Assembly: GCA_028706255.1 (NCBI GenBank)
Contig: JAQWBS010000011.1
Coordinates: forward strand, 1 to 43,486
Direction of reading: 5' to 3'
DNA from: Alphaproteobacteria bacterium
GTDB taxonomy: Bacteria > Pseudomonadota > Alphaproteobacteria > RF32 > CAG-239
DNA length: 43,486 nucleotides
Shown here: positions 31,432-40,849 of the stretch, piece by piece
How positions within the stretch are numbered: the stretch's first letter is position 1
Layout of the letters: each line of letters begins with the position of its first letter
Made by a program: the position numbers and the translations under genes
The notes under the pieces: model-generated
What the model saw: only the letters and a program-made list of their open reading frames with translations
What the model was told of the DNA's origin: nothing
Database searches by the model: none

Positions 31432-32055
31432 TTATTTTGCTTTTTTCTTGAACGTGATTTTGCTTTCTTCACCTTTGAAAAGTCTTTTGAAGTTGGCATG
31501 GTGTCTGACCAAAATAAGCAAAACAATCGGTAAATAAAAGGCAAGATAAAGTGTGTCGTCTGTGAAGAAATAAGTATAAACAGGCACTAAGCTTGCTGCC
31601 AAAATTGCAGAAAGAGAAGAATATCTGCTGATGATGGCGGTTACAATCCATGTCGCAAGGGCAAGCAAAGCAATGATTGGCGTTTCAAACAAAATAAACC
31701 CAAATGCGGAAGCAACGCCTTTGCCACCTTTGAACCCAAGCCAAATTGGAAAGTTATGTCCAACAACTGCAGAAGTACCAGCAACAAGACTTGCTAATAG
31801 GGCATGCTCCCCACCAACAAATTTGCAAGCGAGATAAGCTGCAATTGCTGCTTTAGAGGCATCAAGGGCAATGGTGAGAAGCGTTAAAGATTTGCTCCCG
31901 CTCACACGTAATACATTTGTTGCACCGATGTTGCCACTGCCAACCTTTCTAATGTCGCCAAAACCAAAGAGTTTACAAAGGAACAAGCCAAAAGGGATTG
32001 AGCCAAGGAAATAACCACCAACGGCACAAAGGGATAGAATATAAATTAAAGACAT
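31432..32055 (-). CDS. plsY: Glycerol-3-phosphate acyltransferase PlsY
   Basis: PlsY transfers an acyl group from acyl-phosphate to glycerol-3-phosphate, the first step of phospholipid synthesis. The 207-residue membrane protein has the three family motifs: GSIPFGLFLCKLFGFGDIRKVGSGNIGATNVLR, VGHNFPIWLGFKGGKGVASAFG, and a C-terminal LVRHHANFKRLFKGEE. About five helices are visible. The ATG follows GGAG. It is first in the plsY-dprA-topA-hydrolase operon and divergent from pyrH. Confidence 0.97.
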   Translation of the reverse strand: MSLIYILSLCAVGGYFLGSIPFGLFLCKLFGFGDIRKVGSGNIGATNVLRVSGSKSLTLLTIALDASKAAIAAYLACKFVGGEHALLASLVAGTSAVVGHNFPIWLGFKGGKGVASAFGFILFETPIIALLALATWIVTAIISRYSSLSAILAASLVPVYTYFFTDDTLYLAFYLPIVLLILVRHHANFKRLFKGEESKITFKKKAK

Positions 32056-32216
32056 GAGATAATCTCCAAGAGTTAATAGATAGAAATATAATTAGACTTA
32101 AATATCAATACTGGCAATTAAAAATTTTAAGCTTTGTATAAAATTGAGAATTTTGATGACAAAGCAAATTTAATGTTTAATACTTAAAAAAATTTTAAAG
32201 CTATAAAGGATTTGTA

Positions 32217-32936
32217 ATGAAACCGCTTTATAAAAGAATTATGTTAAAGCTTTCCGGTGAAGGTTTGTCTGGAGGGGAAAAGACCCTCGTTTCGACGCAA
32301 GTTTTGGAAAATCTTTCCAATCAGATTAAGCAGTTGGTCGAGAAGGAGTTGGAAATTTGCTTGGTGATTGGCGGAGGAAACATCTTCAGAGGCGGAAAGG
32401 AATATGCTACTTGGATGGATAGAACTGTTGCCGATCAAGTGGGAATGATGGCAACCGTTATGAATGGTCTTTTCTTGCAAGAAGCATTGAAAAACAAAGG
32501 AATTGACGTTAAGGTTGTTTCAAGCATTAATGTTCCACAAGTTTGCGAGCCTTATGTCTATGCAAAGGCAAAAGAACATTTGGCACAAAAGAAAGTTGTC
32601 ATTTTCACTGGAGGAACGGGAAATAGTCGCTTTTCTACGGATACAGGAGCTGTTTTGCGTGCGGTGGAGATGGAATGTGATGTGGTTTTGAAAGCCACTC
32701 AAGTTGACGGGGTTTATGAGATGGACCCTATAAAACACCCTGAGGCAAAGCGATATGATGAAATATCATTTGACGAAGTCCTCAAAAAAGAGTTAAAAGT
32801 CTTGGATATGACTGCCGCCGCACTTGCTGGAGAAAATAATCTTCCCATTCTTGTCTTTTCACAAGAAAAGGAAAATGCTTTAGTTGATGTGGTTTATGGC
32901 AAAGGTAAATTTACAGTAATTAAGAAAGAGAGATAA
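32217..32936 (+). CDS. pyrH: Uridylate kinase
   Basis: PyrH phosphorylates UMP to UDP for RNA, DNA and envelope sugar precursors and belongs to the amino-acid-kinase fold, unlike eukaryotic UMP kinases. The 239-residue protein shows YKRIMLKLSGEGL, CLVIGGGNIFRG, MGMMATVMNGLFLQ-type, FTGGTGNSRFSTDTGAVLRAVEM and KATQVDGVYEMDP. The ATG follows AAGGA. It heads the plus-strand operon and frr follows after 3 nt. Confidence 0.98.
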   Translation: MKPLYKRIMLKLSGEGLSGGEKTLVSTQVLENLSNQIKQLVEKELEICLVIGGGNIFRGGKEYATWMDRTVADQVGMMATVMNGLFLQEALKNKGIDVKVVSSINVPQVCEPYVYAKAKEHLAQKKVVIFTGGTGNSRFSTDTGAVLRAVEMECDVVLKATQVDGVYEMDPIKHPEAKRYDEISFDEVLKKELKVLDMTAAALAGENNLPILVFSQEKENALVDVVYGKGKFTVIKKER

Positions 32937-32939
32937 TAT

Positions 32940-33503
32940 ATGTCGAGTTTTAATGAGATAAAAAATGATTTCGTATCAAGAATGGAAAAGACTGTTGAGT
33001 CTTTGAAAGGCGAATTTGGCGGGTTGAGAGCAGGTAGAGCTCATGCCAGTTTGTTGGACGGTATTATGGTTGAAGCTTATGGCAGTATGACCCCGCTTTT
33101 GCAAGTGGCAAGCATCGCCATTCCTGACGCTAGAACTTTGTCTGTGAGCGTTTGGGATAGAGGACTTTCTAAAGCTGTTGAAAAATCAATCAGAGATTCT
33201 GGCTTGGGGCTTAACCCTGTTTCTGATGGTCAGTTGATTCGCATTCCAATTCCGCCACTTAGCGAAGAAAGAAGAAAAGAATTGGTGAAAGTTGCTGGAA
33301 AATATGCGGAACAAAGCAAGATTTCAATTCGTAACATCAGAAGAGATGCACTTGACGGCATTAAGAAGCTTAAAAAAGATAACTTGATTTCTGAAGATGA
33401 TGAAAAGAAACACGAAACCGAAGTTCAAAAGTTTGTTGATGATTATATCAAAAAAATTGACGAACAGCTTGCGGGTAAAGAAAAAGACATTTTGCAAGTC
33501 TAG
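32940..33503 (+). CDS. frr: Ribosome recycling factor
   Basis: RRF, with EF-G, splits the post-termination ribosome. The 187-residue protein has the helical core typical of the family: ESLKGEFGGLRAGRAHASLLDGI, IPDARTLSVSVWDRG, KAVEKSIRDSGLGLNP, IRIPIPPLSEERRKELVKVAGKYAEQSKISIRNIRRDA and LISEDDEKKHETEVQKFVDDYIKKID. Length is standard. It lies between pyrH and uppS in the same operon. Confidence 0.99.
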   Translation: MSSFNEIKNDFVSRMEKTVESLKGEFGGLRAGRAHASLLDGIMVEAYGSMTPLLQVASIAIPDARTLSVSVWDRGLSKAVEKSIRDSGLGLNPVSDGQLIRIPIPPLSEERRKELVKVAGKYAEQSKISIRNIRRDALDGIKKLKKDNLISEDDEKKHETEVQKFVDDYIKKIDEQLAGKEKDILQV

Positions 33504-33521
33504 AACTTTAGGATAACATTT

Positions 33522-34244
33522 TTGACTGATACCAAAAAACAAAAAGCTAAAACGCCCGAACATGTCGCCATTATTATGGATGGTAACGGGCGTTGGGCAA
33601 CAAAACGTGGCTTACCGCGTTCAATGGGGCATAGAAAAGGGGCGGAAGTTGTTGAAAAAATTACTAAAGCCGCTAAAGAACTTGGCATTAAATTTCTCAC
33701 GCTTTATGCTTTCTCAACTGAAAACTGGAAAAGACCAGATGAGGAAGTTTCAACCTTGATGGGGTTGTTACGTGATTATTTGAAGAAAGATTTAGAAGAA
33801 ATCCAAAAAAACAATGTCCGCATTCGTTTTATTGGTGAAATGAATATGCTAGACAAGGATATTGTTGAATCAATTAAAAGAATTGAAGCCAACACTGCTA
33901 AAAATGATGCGATGACACTTTGTATCGCTATTAGCTATGGTTCTCGTCAAGAAATTCTTGCCGCTGTTAAAAAAACAGTGGCGTTGGTTAAAAGAGGGGA
34001 TATTTCTGAAAATGAGATTGATGAAAAAACATTTTCGGATATGCTTTATACCAATGATATGCCCGACCCTGATTTGGTGATTAGAACCAGTGGTGAGCAG
34101 AGAATTAGTAACTATCTTTTATGGCAAATTGCCTATGCGGAGTTTTCTTTTACAGACGTTCATTGGCCAGATTTTGATGAGAATAAACTAAAAGAAATTA
34201 TTGAAAATTATGCTTCTAGGGAGAGAAGATATGGGAAAGCTTAA
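33522..34244 (+). CDS. uppS: Isoprenyl (undecaprenyl-diphosphate) synthase
   Basis: UppS makes the C55 lipid carrier for peptidoglycan and O-antigen. The 240-residue cis-prenyltransferase has HVAIIMDGNGRWATKRGLPRSMGHRKG with the catalytic aspartate, LTLYAFSTENWKRP, and RTSGEQRISNYLLWQIAYAEFSFTDVHWPDF. The start is a TTG at 33522 because AGGAT precedes it by seven bases and no ATG occurs before the catalytic motif. It overlaps cdsA by 14 nt. Confidence 0.97.
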   Translation: MTDTKKQKAKTPEHVAIIMDGNGRWATKRGLPRSMGHRKGAEVVEKITKAAKELGIKFLTLYAFSTENWKRPDEEVSTLMGLLRDYLKKDLEEIQKNNVRIRFIGEMNMLDKDIVESIKRIEANTAKNDAMTLCIAISYGSRQEILAAVKKTVALVKRGDISENEIDEKTFSDMLYTNDMPDPDLVIRTSGEQRISNYLLWQIAYAEFSFTDVHWPDFDENKLKEIIENYASRERRYGKA

Positions 34245-35067
34245 ACTAAATTCATTCGGAAAAAGAGTTGTCACAGCGTTGATTATGGCTTTGCTGGGAT
34301 TCTTCATCATTTATAAAGGCACGCCTTTGGTTGAAGTTTCTGCCTTGCTTATTGGCATTCTGTTGGCTTGGGAATGGTCAAAAATGATTCCAAATAAAAA
34401 TCAAAGTTTTTATATGGGAAGTTATGTCTTTTCTTTGGTATGTTGCTTAGCCTATGCTTCCATTTGGAGCTTGGGCATTCTTGTCTTAACAACCCTTTTT
34501 GTTTGGTTTAAGTCTAAAGGCGAAGAAAAAAGAAAATTACTCACCCTTGGCGTGGTTTATATTTCTGTTGGTGTTTCCTCTGTTGTTTGGCTTTACCAAG
34601 ATGGCGGTGCGTTAGCCTTATTATGGCTCTTGTTGGTTGTTTGGGGAATGGATATTGGCGGTTATGTCGTTGGTTGTTCTCTTAAAGGACCTAAGTTGAT
34701 GCCAAAAATTAGTCCAAACAAGACTTATGCAGGGCTTTTTGGTGGGCTTCTCTTTGCTGTTTTGTTTAGTGCTGGTTTGGTTTGTGTGGTTGATCATGTG
34801 TATCGTGAAACGATGTTGGGCTATGTCGACTATGCAGAATATATGGCAGAGTTAAAGTCAATGTATTTGACAACCTCTTTGTTGGCAATGCTTTTTGGGT
34901 TCATTTCACAAGTGGGTGATTTTATTGAGTCTGCCATCAAGAGAAATGTTGGCGTGAAAGACTCCAGCGATTTAATCCCAGGACATGGTGGTGTTTTCGA
35001 CCGCTTCGATGCGTTGGTTTTTGCCGCACCTGTGGCTTATGCTTCCTTTGTTTTTTGGTTTATGTAA
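34231..35067 (+). CDS. cdsA: Phosphatidate cytidylyltransferase
   Basis: CdsA forms CDP-diacylglycerol from phosphatidate and CTP, the branch point to all phospholipids. The 278-residue protein has about seven to eight membrane helices, SPNKTYAGLFGG, and the C-terminal signature KRNVGVKDSSDLIPGHGGVFDRFDALVFAAP. ATG 34231 follows AGGGAG and begins inside uppS. The gene usually found next, dxr, is not here; rseP follows after 23 nt. Confidence 0.96.
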   Translation: MGKLKLNSFGKRVVTALIMALLGFFIIYKGTPLVEVSALLIGILLAWEWSKMIPNKNQSFYMGSYVFSLVCCLAYASIWSLGILVLTTLFVWFKSKGEEKRKLLTLGVVYISVGVSSVVWLYQDGGALALLWLLLVVWGMDIGGYVVGCSLKGPKLMPKISPNKTYAGLFGGLLFAVLFSAGLVCVVDHVYRETMLGYVDYAEYMAELKSMYLTTSLLAMLFGFISQVGDFIESAIKRNVGVKDSSDLIPGHGGVFDRFDALVFAAPVAYASFVFWFM

Positions 35068-35090
35068 CGATTGAGTTGAAAGTTTGAAAA

Positions 35091-36221
35091 ATGGATTTTT
35101 TAATTGATACAGTTTATTATGTTGTGCCTTTTTTGGTGCTTCTTGGCATTTTGGTTTTTGTGCATGAATTTGGACATTTCATCGTCGCACGTTGGTGCGG
35201 GGTGCAAGTGACTGCTTTTTCAATTGGCTTTGGAAAAACACTTTGGAGCAGGAAAGACAAAAAAAATACTGTTTGGAAGCTTTCTCTTATTCCTTTAGGA
35301 GGCTATTGCCAGTTTTTGGGCGATGATGATGCCTCTTCTTCAACAACGAGTGACCAAGTGACTAAGCTTACTGAAGAAGAAAAAAAACACGCTTTCTTTA
35401 TGCAAAATCCGTTTAAGAAATTAGCTATTGTTCTCGCAGGACCAGGAGCAAACTATTTATTTGCAATTATGGTTTTCACAAGCATTTTCTTCTTTTTAGG
35501 GAAAGTTGTGTTTCCTCCAGTTGTTGGTGATGTGATGAAAGGCAGTGCGGCTGAAGAGGCTGGCATTCAGATTGATGATAAAATTGTCAAAATTAATGGT
35601 CACGACATTAAAAACTTCTCTGACATTAGTCGTGAAGTTGCCTTGAATGTTGACCCTCATATTGTGGTTGATGTGTTACGTGGTGGAGAATCAGTGACTT
35701 TTTCTTTCCCGTTGAAGGTTTTGGAATATGAAACAAGTGAAGGCAAAACAGAAAAGAAAATGATGCTTGGCGTTCAATCTCGAAATCAAGTTGAAATTGA
35801 ATATAGCAATCTTTCTTTTGTTGCCGCCCTTAAAGATGCCACCATAGAAACATGGGACGTTACGGCAGCCACTTTGCGTGGATTGGGTCAAATTTTCTCA
35901 GGAAAACGTTCTGGCGAAGAAATTGGCGGAATTTTGCGTATTGCTGAAATGTCTGGCGATGTTTCTAAAACTGGGGTCATTAGTTTCTTTGTCTTTATGG
36001 CTTTAATTTCAATCAACTTAGGCTTAATCAACTTGTTCCCAATTCCTGTTTTAGATGGTGGACATGTGGTGATTTATTTAATTGAGATTGTGACAGGTCG
36101 TGAAGTAAATGAAAAAGTTAAAGAGGTTTTATTTAAAATCGGCTTAACACTTATTATTTTGCTGATGGTGTTCGCAACTTGGAACGACGTTTATCGTTTG
36201 TTTAACAGATGGTTTTCATAA
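35091..36221 (+). CDS. rseP: Site-2 zinc metalloprotease RseP
   Basis: RseP cleaves transmembrane substrates, classically anti-sigma factors and leftover signal peptides, within the inner membrane. The 376-residue protein has the zinc motif HEFGH (25-29) in the first helix, a single clear PDZ domain (about 145-230; AEEAGIQIDDKIVKINGHDI), and the C-terminal LFPIPVLDGGHVVIYLIE motif with the third metal ligand. E. coli RseP has two PDZ domains; one is visible here. No strong ribosome binding site is seen before ATG 35091. bamA follows after 18 nt. Confidence 0.96.
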   Translation: MDFLIDTVYYVVPFLVLLGILVFVHEFGHFIVARWCGVQVTAFSIGFGKTLWSRKDKKNTVWKLSLIPLGGYCQFLGDDDASSSTTSDQVTKLTEEEKKHAFFMQNPFKKLAIVLAGPGANYLFAIMVFTSIFFFLGKVVFPPVVGDVMKGSAAEEAGIQIDDKIVKINGHDIKNFSDISREVALNVDPHIVVDVLRGGESVTFSFPLKVLEYETSEGKTEKKMMLGVQSRNQVEIEYSNLSFVAALKDATIETWDVTAATLRGLGQIFSGKRSGEEIGGILRIAEMSGDVSKTGVISFFVFMALISINLGLINLFPIPVLDGGHVVIYLIEIVTGREVNEKVKEVLFKIGLTLIILLMVFATWNDVYRLFNRWFS

Positions 36222-36239
36222 TTTTTTAGGATTTTTTCG

Positions 36240-38495
36240 ATGAAAAAAATATTTTTAGTGGCTATTTTTAGTGTTTGGAGCTTTTCAGCGCTTGCTCAGA
36301 TGAGTGTGAAAAGAATTGAAGTTCAAGGTTTACAAAGAGTTGAGAAGGAAACAGTGCTTTCCTATCTTGATATTAGAGAAAACTCTGAAGTTTCGCAAAA
36401 AGAGTTGAACTATGCTCTGAAAAACTTATATGCCACGGGGCTTTTTTCTGATATCTCATTCAGAGAAGCTGCTCAAGGCACTTTGATTATTAAAGTTGTC
36501 GAAAATCCAATCATCAACAAACGTGTGTTTGAAGGGAATGATAAAATTGATGATAAAATGCTTGAAAGCGAAGTGCGTTTGAAAGCTGGCTCAATTTATA
36601 ATAAAGCTCAAGTTCAAAATGACGTGCAACGTATTTTGGAAGTTTATAAAAGATCTGGTCGTTATGCCGCTGTTGTTGACCCAAAAATCATTGAAAGAAG
36701 TGAAAATCGTGTGGATTTGATTTATGAAATCAATGAAGGTCCAAAAGCAACCATTAGCAAAATCAACTTTGTTGGCAACAAGAGATATTCTTCTAGCGAT
36801 TTGCGTGATGAATTGATGAGCAAGGAAAGTGCTTGGTATCGTTTCTTTTCTAGTGCAGACACATATGACGCAGACAAAACAAACTATGATAAAGAATTGC
36901 TTCGTCGTTTTTATCTTAAAAGAGGTTATGCAGACTTCAAAGTTGTTTCAGCTGTTGGCGAAATGACTCCAGACAAAAAATCGTTCATTTTAACGTTCGT
37001 TTTGGATGAAGGAAAGAGATATAAAGTTTCTGAGATTCAAATTCTTTCTTCATTGAAAAGTGTTGATGTGAAAGGACTTTATAAGGAAGTTGAGCTTGAA
37101 AAAGGCGATTGGTATAATGCCAATTTGGTTGAAAATTCTGTTTACAACATCACAACAGAATTAGGACGTAAAGGTTATGCTTTCGTTGATGTGAACCCTG
37201 TTTTGCAAAAAAACACCGCAAAAGGTGAGTTAAAAATTGTTTTCCAAGTGAGAGAAGGGGAGCATATTTTTGTGAATAAAATTAACATCACTGGTAATCA
37301 AAGAACCTATGATGATGTGATTAGACGTGAGTTTAGAATTGATGAAGGTGATGCGTTCAATGTGGCTAAAATCAAGGCTTCTCGTCGTAATATTGAAAAT
37401 TTGGACTATTTCAGCAAGGTTGACATTCAAACTGTTCCAGTGGGCTCTGCTGGAAAAGCAGATATTAATGTGAATGTGGAAGAAAAATCAACAGGCTCTT
37501 TCAACGTTGGGGTTGGCTATTCAACAGTTAACGGTGCAATGGTTAGAGCTGGAATTAGTGAGTCAAACTTCCAAGGAAAAGGACAATATTTGGGCGTTGA
37601 TGCTTCCGTTTCACAAAGATATAACTCTTATGAACTCAACTTCACTGAGCCATATTTGTTTAATCGTAGACTTAGCGGCGGGTTCGACTTGTTCAGAACA
37701 GAGCAAGACTATCAAGATGAAAGCTCTTATGACACAGACACAAATGGCTTGAGATTACGTTTAGGCTGGAAATATACTGACAATCTTTCTCAAAGCATGA
37801 GATATACAATCCGCCAAGATGAAATTAAAAATATCGGTAGTGGTGCATCTCAATATATTCGTGATGAAGAAGGAAAATATACTGGCTCATCAGTTGGTCA
37901 AACATTGGCTTATGACAAGCGTGACAGTGCAATTAACCCAACAGAGGGATATTATTTATCTTTCGGAAACGATATTTCAGGCTTAGGCGGAAATGAGAAG
38001 TTTTACAAATTTGACAGTAAGGCATATCACTATTACACTTTCTGGGATAAATATACGATTAAATCATTCTTGAATGCAGGTTATATTGAACCTTTTTCTG
38101 GCGAAAACGTTCGTTTAGCAAACAGATATTATCTCGGTGGTTATAATATGCGTGGGTTCCAAACTGCAGGTATTGGTGCAAGAGATAAATATACGGAAGA
38201 TGCTTTGGGCGGAAACTGGATGCTTTACACTGGTTCTGAACTTGTCTTCCCAATTGGATTAGATGAAGTAGGCATTAAGGCAAAAACATTTGTTGATGTC
38301 GGAATGCTTGGCAAGCCTAGTAATATGAGTGAGCAATTGGTTGATTATTCCTCAAACCCTAGAGTTTCAACAGGGTTTGGTTTCCAATGGATGTCACCAA
38401 TGGGACAAATTGATATTGACTTTGGCTTTGCGCTTAAGAAAGAAAAATATGACAAGACTGAAGTCTTCCGTCTGAACTTTGGTACAAGACTATAA
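36240..38495 (+). CDS. bamA: Outer-membrane assembly factor BamA
   Basis: BamA inserts beta-barrel proteins into the outer membrane. The 751-residue protein has a signal peptide (1-19, ALAQ), five POTRA domains (about 22-420; RIEVQGLQRVEKETVLSYLDI starts the first) and a 16-strand barrel with GFNVG-like GVGYSTVNGAMVRAGISESNFQGKG, and the lid-loop motif MRGF in GYNMRGFQTAGIG. It ends EVFRLNFGTRL. Leucine as the last residue is unusual for a barrel, which normally ends in Phe or Trp. The ATG follows AGGA. lpxD comes 12 nt later. Confidence 0.98.
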   Translation: MKKIFLVAIFSVWSFSALAQMSVKRIEVQGLQRVEKETVLSYLDIRENSEVSQKELNYALKNLYATGLFSDISFREAAQGTLIIKVVENPIINKRVFEGNDKIDDKMLESEVRLKAGSIYNKAQVQNDVQRILEVYKRSGRYAAVVDPKIIERSENRVDLIYEINEGPKATISKINFVGNKRYSSSDLRDELMSKESAWYRFFSSADTYDADKTNYDKELLRRFYLKRGYADFKVVSAVGEMTPDKKSFILTFVLDEGKRYKVSEIQILSSLKSVDVKGLYKEVELEKGDWYNANLVENSVYNITTELGRKGYAFVDVNPVLQKNTAKGELKIVFQVREGEHIFVNKINITGNQRTYDDVIRREFRIDEGDAFNVAKIKASRRNIENLDYFSKVDIQTVPVGSAGKADINVNVEEKSTGSFNVGVGYSTVNGAMVRAGISESNFQGKGQYLGVDASVSQRYNSYELNFTEPYLFNRRLSGGFDLFRTEQDYQDESSYDTDTNGLRLRLGWKYTDNLSQSMRYTIRQDEIKNIGSGASQYIRDEEGKYTGSSVGQTLAYDKRDSAINPTEGYYLSFGNDISGLGGNEKFYKFDSKAYHYYTFWDKYTIKSFLNAGYIEPFSGENVRLANRYYLGGYNMRGFQTAGIGARDKYTEDALGGNWMLYTGSELVFPIGLDEVGIKAKTFVDVGMLGKPSNMSEQLVDYSSNPRVSTGFGFQWMSPMGQIDIDFGFALKKEKYDKTEVFRLNFGTRL

Positions 38496-38507
38496 AAAGG
38501 AGTTCCC

Positions 38508-39530
38508 ATGGTAAGTATGACTTTTTTCAAAAACAAAGGACCATTCACGCTTAAAGAAATTGCTGAAACGTGTGAGTTGAAATTGCTTGATGAAACAAAG
38601 GCAGATTTTAAGGTTTATAATATTTCTGCTCTAAGTGATGCAGGTAGTGGCGAAATTTGTAGCTTTTATGACAAGAAAAGCAAAGAATTGGCTCAAAAAA
38701 CAACAGCTGGGGCTTGCATTGTTTCAGAAGAGTTGAAAGATTTTGTGCCTGCACAAACAGTTGTCTTGGTGAGCGAAAATCCAAAAGTTTCAGCGTATAA
38801 GCTTAATTTGATGTTTTATGATGAAATTAAGCCTGAAGCTAAAATTTCTGAAAGAGCTTCTGTTCACCCAACAGCAAAAATTGGGCAAAATTGTTCAATT
38901 GCTGATTTTGCGGTGATTGGTGAAAATGTTGAACTTGGTGACAATTGTGTGATTGAACCAAATGTTAGTATTGCTCGAAATGTTAAAATTGGGAATAATT
39001 GTCGCATTGGAGCAAATGCCAGCATTTCATATACGATTATGGGAAATAATTGCTATATTTATGCAGGGGCAAGACTTGGACAAGATGGTTTTGGCTTTTT
39101 GACCCAACAAGGACAACATAAAAGAATTCCACAGCTTGGCTTGGTTTTAATTGGTAATGATGTTGAAATTGGAGCAAATTCTTGTGTTGATAGAGGGGCT
39201 TTAGACGACACCATCATTGGCGACGGTTGCCGAGTTGATAACTTGGTTCAAATTGCACATGGTGATAAATTTGGACGTGGCTGTGTCATCGTGGCACAAG
39301 TGGGCATTGCCGGCAGCACAACTTTGGGCGACTATGTCGTTCTCGGTGGACAAGTTGGCGTGGCAGACCATATTCATATCAACAGTGGAGTGCAAGTTGC
39401 GTCTCAATCTGGTGTGATGAGAGATATTGAAGCAGGTGCGGTTGTGATGGGAACCCCGACGGTGCCGTTCAAAGATTATATGCGTCAAGTTGCATATCTT
39501 CAAAAAATGTCAAACCCTAAGAAAAAATAG
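38508..39530 (+). CDS. lpxD: UDP-3-O-(3-hydroxyacyl)glucosamine N-acyltransferase
   Basis: LpxD adds the second acyl chain in lipid A synthesis. The 340-residue protein has an N-terminal uridine-binding domain (about 1-110), a left-handed beta-helix of hexapeptide repeats (about 115-300: [43 protein letters not shown]) and the catalytic histidine in [12 protein letters not shown]. The C-terminus is helical. ATG 38508 follows AAGGAG. Its presence shows that the organism makes lipid A. Confidence 0.97.
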   Translation: MVSMTFFKNKGPFTLKEIAETCELKLLDETKADFKVYNISALSDAGSGEICSFYDKKSKELAQKTTAGACIVSEELKDFVPAQTVVLVSENPKVSAYKLNLMFYDEIKPEAKISERASVHPTAKIGQNCSIADFAVIGENVELGDNCVIEPNVSIARNVKIGNNCRIGANASISYTIMGNNCYIYAGARLGQDGFGFLTQQGQHKRIPQLGLVLIGNDVEIGANSCVDRGALDDTIIGDGCRVDNLVQIAHGDKFGRGCVIVAQVGIAGSTTLGDYVVLGGQVGVADHIHINSGVQVASQSGVMRDIEAGAVVMGTPTVPFKDYMRQVAYLQKMSNPKKK

Positions 39531-39568
39531 GCTTGTCATTCGATAATAATATAAGATAAGGAAAAAAT

Positions 39569-40024
39569 ATGTCAGAGAATAAAATATATACAGTTGAAGA
39601 AATTATGGGCTTTATTCCTCACCGTTATCCATTTTTGTTGGTGGATAGACTTGAGGTTGAAGTTGCTGGTGAAAAAGGAATTGGTTTGAAAAATGTGACC
39701 ATGAATGAAGAATTCTTCCAAGGACACTTTCCAAATAATCCAATTATGCCAGGGGTTTTACAAATTGAAGCTATGGCTCAAACTGCAGGTGCACTCGTGG
39801 TTGCTGCCAATGAAGATGCTCAAGGCGGAAAAGCAAATGTATTATTTATGTCAATTGACGGTGTGAAATTTAGAAAACCTGTTAAGCCAGGGGATCAACT
39901 TAAAATGCACGTTGAAAAAATCAAAGACAGAGGTCGCATTTGGGTGTTCAAAGGGGAATGTAAAGTTGATGGAAAAGTTGTTTCCGAAGCTGAATTCACA
40001 GCAATGATTATCCTTGAAAAATAA
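39569..40024 (+). CDS. fabZ: 3-hydroxyacyl-[acyl-carrier-protein] dehydratase FabZ
   Basis: FabZ dehydrates 3-hydroxyacyl-ACP in fatty acid synthesis. The 151-residue hot-dog protein has IMGFIPHRYPFLLVDR with the catalytic histidine, the GHFPNNPIMPGVLQIEAMAQTAGAL helix with the glutamate, and KFRKPVKPGDQL. The ATG follows AAGGA, 38 nt after lpxD. lpxA, the common next gene, is absent; a strong terminator follows. Confidence 0.98.
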   Translation: MSENKIYTVEEIMGFIPHRYPFLLVDRLEVEVAGEKGIGLKNVTMNEEFFQGHFPNNPIMPGVLQIEAMAQTAGALVVAANEDAQGGKANVLFMSIDGVKFRKPVKPGDQLKMHVEKIKDRGRIWVFKGECKVDGKVVSEAEFTAMIILEK

Positions 40025-40036
40025 GCGATAAACTAT

Positions 40037-40066
40037 AAAAAAGAGGTTCAATTGAACCTCTTTTTT
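40037..40066. terminator. Bidirectional terminator after fabZ
   Basis: Perfect 13-bp arms (40037-40049 with 40054-40066) around AATT, with A and T runs, between convergent fabZ and elbB. Confidence 0.88.
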
Positions 40067-40086
40067 ATGTGATAAATGTGCTGTTC

Positions 40087-40758
40087 TCACTTAAGTTCGG
40101 AAATCTCTTTCACGAAGTTTTTTGCCCCGTCATAAACTTCTTTAATATCCTGACAAAGCATATAAGCAGGGGTTGACACCACTTTGTTGGCTTTATCGAC
40201 ACAAACGCCACTCGCCGCAATATTATGATGTTTTGCACCCATTTTTTTAATGTCTTTTACAGTGTCGGCATATTCTTTATCATTGCCAAGGGTTATTTCG
40301 ATGCCAAATTTCCCCATCACTTTTGCCAGTAATACTGGTGCAATACACATTGCTCCTAAAGGTTTTTTATCATCATAAGTGCTGAGAATGGCACGCTCTA
40401 CATCTTGATTAACTAAACAATTTAAGCCTTTTGCACCATAATCGCAGAGGTTAAGCACAGCCCCCATACCTCCAGGGAATAAAATGCCGTCAAAATCAGT
40501 TGGCGAATATGTTTTGATGTCTTTGATTTTTCCTCGAGCGATTCTGGCTGATTCAACCATTACATTTCTTTTGGAAAGCATATTTTCGCTGGTTAGATTG
40601 TTAGAAACCTTAAATTGTTCGACATTAGGTGCAAAACATTCATAAGTGTGCCCTGCTTCCGTCAAAGCGAGTAAGAGTGTTGTAGATTCGTGGATTTCAG
40701 AACCATCCATGCGACCACAACCAGAGAGTACCACGGCAAAATTCTTCCTTTTCATCAT
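40087..40758 (-). CDS. elbB: ElbB-type DJ-1/PfpI-superfamily glyoxalase
   Basis: The 223-residue protein matches ElbB, a DJ-1/PfpI-like protein with weak glyoxalase activity first linked to isoprenoid production. It has AVVLSGCGRMDGSEIHESTTLLLALTEAG, YECFAPNVEQF, FDGILFPGGMGAVLNLCDYG and the nucleophile cysteine in PLGAMCIAPVLLAKVMG. The start is one of two adjacent ATG codons after GAGGGG. It is a single gene divergent from the M16 peptidase. Confidence 0.93.
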   Translation of the reverse strand: MMKRKNFAVVLSGCGRMDGSEIHESTTLLLALTEAGHTYECFAPNVEQFKVSNNLTSENMLSKRNVMVESARIARGKIKDIKTYSPTDFDGILFPGGMGAVLNLCDYGAKGLNCLVNQDVERAILSTYDDKKPLGAMCIAPVLLAKVMGKFGIEITLGNDKEYADTVKDIKKMGAKHHNIAASGVCVDKANKVVSTPAYMLCQDIKEVYDGAKNFVKEISELK

Positions 40759-40849
40759 AAATACCCCTCAATTGATAAAAATTATTATTTACTTTATTCT
40801 ATAATATAATAAATTAGCAAAAAAATAACAATGTTTTGGAAAAAATTTT

